Shown piece by piece: positions 6,732 through 8,018 of a DNA stretch of 8,018 bases. The stretch comes from Gemmatimonadota bacterium (lineage in GTDB: Bacteria > Gemmatimonadota > Gemmatimonadetes > Gemmatimonadales > Gemmatimonadaceae), in NCBI GenBank assembly GCA_028287225.1, contig JAQBPZ010000325.1, positions 1-8,018 of the forward strand, given 5' to 3'. Position 1 is the first letter of the stretch, and each line of letters opens with the position of its first letter. A program made the position numbers and the translations under genes. The notes beneath the pieces are model-generated. The model worked only from the letters and a program-made list of their open reading frames with translations, was not told the origin of the DNA and made no database searches.

Positions 6732-6803
6732 GGCCAGCCGCCTGTCCGGCACGCGATCGAGAGTCATGCCGACAGGACGCCCGAGCGGCATACGGTGGCA
6801 CAC

Positions 6804-6828
6804 CCGCCCGCCCGCCCGCCCCTACCCG
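6804..6828 (-). other. Potential G-quadruplex (six G-tracts on the minus strand)
   Basis: The plus strand carries CCCG repeated four times from 6804, then CCCC (6820-6823) and CCC (6826-6828). The minus strand therefore has six runs of three or more G, with loops mostly one base long. That is an excellent match to the G-quadruplex pattern. The run lies downstream of the 36-residue minus-strand ORF and upstream of the STAS-DedA promoter, so it would be in RNA read through from the small gene. Confidence 0.6.
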
Positions 6829-6831
6829 TCG

Positions 6832-6847
6832 TCGGGCCGGCCCGACC
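6832..6847. repeat. 16-bp perfect palindrome after the small ORF
   Basis: GTCGGGCCGGCCCGAC is its own reverse complement. It begins seven bases after the TAA of the minus-strand small ORF and is followed in that direction by the G-tract run. It could be a binding site or a short terminator-like hairpin (6-bp stem, CCGG loop); there is no T-run. Confidence 0.5.
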
Positions 6848-6854
6848 CGCTATC

Positions 6855-6965
6855 TTACGGAGCATTGCCGTCGAAACGGATCAGCAGGTACGCGGCAATG
6901 GCCAGCAGGAGCAGCAGGCATCCGCATCCCGGGTTTCGCGGGATCCAGCGTGGCAGGCCAGGCAT
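6855..6965 (-). CDS. Small single-pass membrane protein (36 aa), unrecognised
   Basis: This is a short ORF from ATG 6963-6965 to TAA 6855-6857. The product begins MPGLPRWIPRNPGCGC, continues into a run of five Leu and then AIAAYLLI as one membrane span (about 17-29), and ends with a short polar tail RFDGNAP. The Trp/Arg-rich head, a CGC pair at the membrane border and one Leu-rich helix look like a real bitopic miniprotein, probably with a cytoplasmic basic N-terminus. Support for expression is the TAGCTT hexamer six bases before the ATG, the same leaderless arrangement as the ABC operon. It is divergent from the gene at 7007, with 41 bases between starts. No known family is recognised, and the function is unknown. 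Confidence 0.55.
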   Translation of the reverse strand: MPGLPRWIPRNPGCGCLLLLLAIAAYLLIRFDGNAP

Positions 6966-6971
6966 TGGCGC

Positions 6972-7000
6972 AAGCTAGCGGATCATCACCCCATTCTCAC
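6972..7000 (-). promoter_or_regulatory. Leaderless promoter of the 36-aa membrane protein
   Basis: On the minus strand GTGAGA (6995-7000) and TAGCTT (6972-6977) are exactly 17 bases apart. The -10 box is followed by six bases and then the ATG, so the start codon would be at the 5' end of the RNA. It occupies the 41-bp gap to the divergent gene at 7007, whose own promoter must overlap it; CATTCT at 6992-6997 is a weak candidate. Confidence 0.45.
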
Positions 7001-7006
7001 GGCCGC

Positions 7007-7324
7007 ATGTTCGACGCGAACTATTTCCGCACCGCGCTCCACACCGACCTCGATGCCGCCGGCGGCACGCCCGTCGTCGAGCTGGCGCTCCTCAACGGGC
7101 ACGTGCACCGGGTGCGCGCCGTCGTGGACGCGGCCGACGGGTACGTGACCCTCATCGTCCACCAGACGAAGGGCGACCTGTCGCACGAGCGGCCGCGCTA
7201 TGGCAGCTCCGGGGACACGAAGGAATCGGTGCGCGTCAGCGTGTCGTACGACAGCATCGCGGCCGTCCTGTTCGACCCGGCCCCGGAGCAGGTGAAGGCC
7301 CGGCCCGGCTTCGCGAACAGCTGA
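7007..7324 (+). CDS. Hypothetical small beta-rich protein (105 aa)
   Basis: I do not recognise a named family. The 105-residue product is soluble, without signal peptide or TM. It alternates short strands and turns: VVELALLNGHVHRVRAVVDA (22-41), YVTLIVHQTKG (45-55), a polar Gly/Ser/Arg loop (57-70), then VRVSVSYDSIAAVLFDPAPE (73-92). That pattern suggests a small beta-barrel or sheet, reminiscent of Sm-like or PilZ-sized folds, but this is only an impression. The ATG at 7007 was chosen. A GTG at 6950 would add 19 low-complexity residues and overlap the divergent small gene. The next gene follows 11 bases after its stop, so the two are probably one operon. Confidence 0.7.
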   Translation: MFDANYFRTALHTDLDAAGGTPVVELALLNGHVHRVRAVVDAADGYVTLIVHQTKGDLSHERPRYGSSGDTKESVRVSVSYDSIAAVLFDPAPEQVKARPGFANS

Positions 7325-7335
7325 GCACGGCCGGC

Positions 7336-7671
7336 ATGACTGACCAGGGCCGCATCGTCGTCGTGGCCGCGGGGTTCGCCCTTTGGGCCGGCGGGCGGTG
7401 CGTGGCGGCCGCGCGCTTCTCCGACATCCGGCGGCTGCGCGCCGTCCGCCCCACCTCGGCCACGCCCGGCGCGCTCGCGCTCCGCGTGGAGCTCACGGAT
7501 GGCTCCCTGATGGAGCTGCGCGACGAGGCGCCGGGATTCGACCTCTTCCTCGACCGCGCCACCACCTCGCTCCGGGGGCTGGTGCCCATGTCCACGTGGG
7601 CGGAAGCCCTGCGCGGCGACGCGGCGCCCGCCGACGGCATGCTGATCTTCGAGAAGCCGCGCGGCTGGTAG
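7336..7671 (+). CDS. Hypothetical protein (111 aa), second gene of the pair
   Basis: No named family is recognised. The 111-residue product is soluble and alpha/beta. An N-terminal strand GRIVVVAAGFALWAG leads to ARFSDIRRLRAV (25-36), then LALRVELTDGSLMELRDEAPGFDLFLDRA (47-75), and a C-terminal part with MSTWAEALRG and the ending IFEKPRGW. The order 'strand, S-D-I-x-x-I, strand, G-S-x-x-E-L, P-G-F helix, Trp' recalls a common group of uncharacterised small cytoplasmic proteins with a W/F-x-D-I motif, but I cannot name it. The start lies 11 bases after the stop of the preceding ORF. A strong hairpin follows the TAG directly, closing the operon. Confidence 0.7.
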   Translation: MTDQGRIVVVAAGFALWAGGRCVAAARFSDIRRLRAVRPTSATPGALALRVELTDGSLMELRDEAPGFDLFLDRATTSLRGLVPMSTWAEALRGDAAPADGMLIFEKPRGW

Positions 7672-7678
7672 GAATGCG

Positions 7679-7713
7679 ATGAAGGGCCGCGCCTGCCCGG
7701 CGCGGCCCTTCAT
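7679..7713. terminator. Bidirectional hairpin terminator between convergent genes
   Basis: ATGAAGGGCCGCGCC (7679-7693) pairs perfectly with 7699-7713 around the 5-base loop TGCCC. It sits 7 bases after the stop of the plus-strand gene and 18 bases after the stop of the convergent TonB-like gene. The AAGG/CCTT ends and very stable GC core are usual for terminators in GC-rich genomes; no long T-run is present. Confidence 0.8.
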
Positions 7714-7731
7714 GCGTCGACCACGGCCGGG

Positions 7732-8018
7732 CTACGGGTTCGGCCGCATCGGCGTTCCCGCCGTGGGGATCGCCGACCTGAGCGAGAAGGTGAACGGCTG
7801 CTGCACGAGCTGCTTCACCTTGCGCCCGCCGACCTGCGCCGGCTCGAACCGCAGCGTCGCCAGCGCGGCGCGCACGGCGTCGGTGAACTGGGCGTGCGAC
7901 GACTTGAGCACTTTGTACGTGTCCAGCATCACGGCGCCCGTCTGGTCCACGACGAACTGGGCGAGCACCTCACCCTCCACGCCGGCCGCCCTCAGCTCCG
8001 GCGGATAGATCAGCTGTC
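7732..8018 (-). CDS. TonB-like protein, C-terminal domain (5' end outside the window)
   Basis: The 95 or so residues visible form a TonB C-terminal domain. It opens with IYPPELRAAGVEGEV, has the strand VLAQFVVDQTGAV, a helix HAQFTDAVRAALATLRFEPA, and ends VKQLVQQPFTFSL before a short tail to TAG at 7732-7734. This domain contacts the TonB box of outer-membrane receptors and passes on energy from the inner-membrane motor, so the organism should be diderm. The GTG at 7978-7980 is internal, because the YP motif and domain start lie upstream of it and the frame stays open to the edge. Whether the rest holds a TM anchor and Pro-rich linker (TonB) or another domain cannot be seen. Confidence 0.85.
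   Translation of the reverse strand, partial: QLIYPPELRAAGVEGEVLAQFVVDQTGAVMLDTYKVLKSSHAQFTDAVRAALATLRFEPAQVGGRKVKQLVQQPFTFSLRSAIPTAGTPMRPNP

Noticed and set aside
6258..6803. Minus-strand 181-codon frame
   Set aside because: Overlaps the STAS-like gene in another frame and becomes Arg/Pro-rich.
7978..7980. GTG as start of the TonB-like gene
   Set aside because: The TonB C-terminal domain begins upstream of it and the frame is open to the window edge.
7679..8008. Plus-strand frame starting in the terminator
   Set aside because: It translates the hairpin and the antisense strand of the TonB domain.
1..8018. CRISPR array, tRNA, rRNA, phage or defence genes
   Set aside because: No spaced direct repeats, no tRNA-like cloverleaf and no protein motifs of these systems were seen on either strand by eye.

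Overview
The window is GC-rich bacterial DNA (strong G/C bias at third codon positions) from a diderm with a TonB system. Three things suggest Gemmatimonadota or a similar soil phylum: few genes have a clear Shine-Dalgarno, two starts look leaderless (TAGCTT, six bases, ATG), and dispersed repeats of the 'TTCAACGCAGAGGACGCAGAGG' type are present. This placement is inferred from style, not from a marker gene.

Layout. 1-291: no convincing gene; two strong hairpins, the second built from the dispersed repeat. 292-1443 (-): exported P1-family (DmpA/BapA-type) self-processing aminopeptidase. 1444-1906: divergent intergenic region holding a roughly 320 bp element bounded by 32 bp inverted repeats, then a leaderless promoter. 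1907-3923 (+): two-gene ABC-2 exporter, ATPase and permease overlapping by 8 bp. 3924-4113: short intergenic region with an inverted repeat. 4114-5559 (+): PLP-dependent aromatic-amino-acid-type decarboxylase. 5560-6670 (-): operon of a STAS/SEC14-like protein and a DedA/VTT membrane protein, meeting the decarboxylase stop to stop with no gap. 6671-6854: promoter, a C/G-tract run able to form a G-quadruplex, and a palindrome. 6855-6965 (-): a probable 36-residue one-TM protein. 7007-7671 (+): two small unknown proteins, ending at a strong hairpin. 7732-8018 (-): C-terminal part of a TonB-like protein running off the right edge.

Most genes are housekeeping or accessory metabolism: peptide hydrolysis in the periplasm, efflux, amine synthesis, membrane homeostasis and TonB energy transduction. 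No phage, CRISPR, toxin-antitoxin or defence module is evident. The best candidates for something undescribed are the inverted-repeat element, the short leaderless membrane-protein gene with its G-rich downstream sequence, and the two-gene unknown operon divergent from it.
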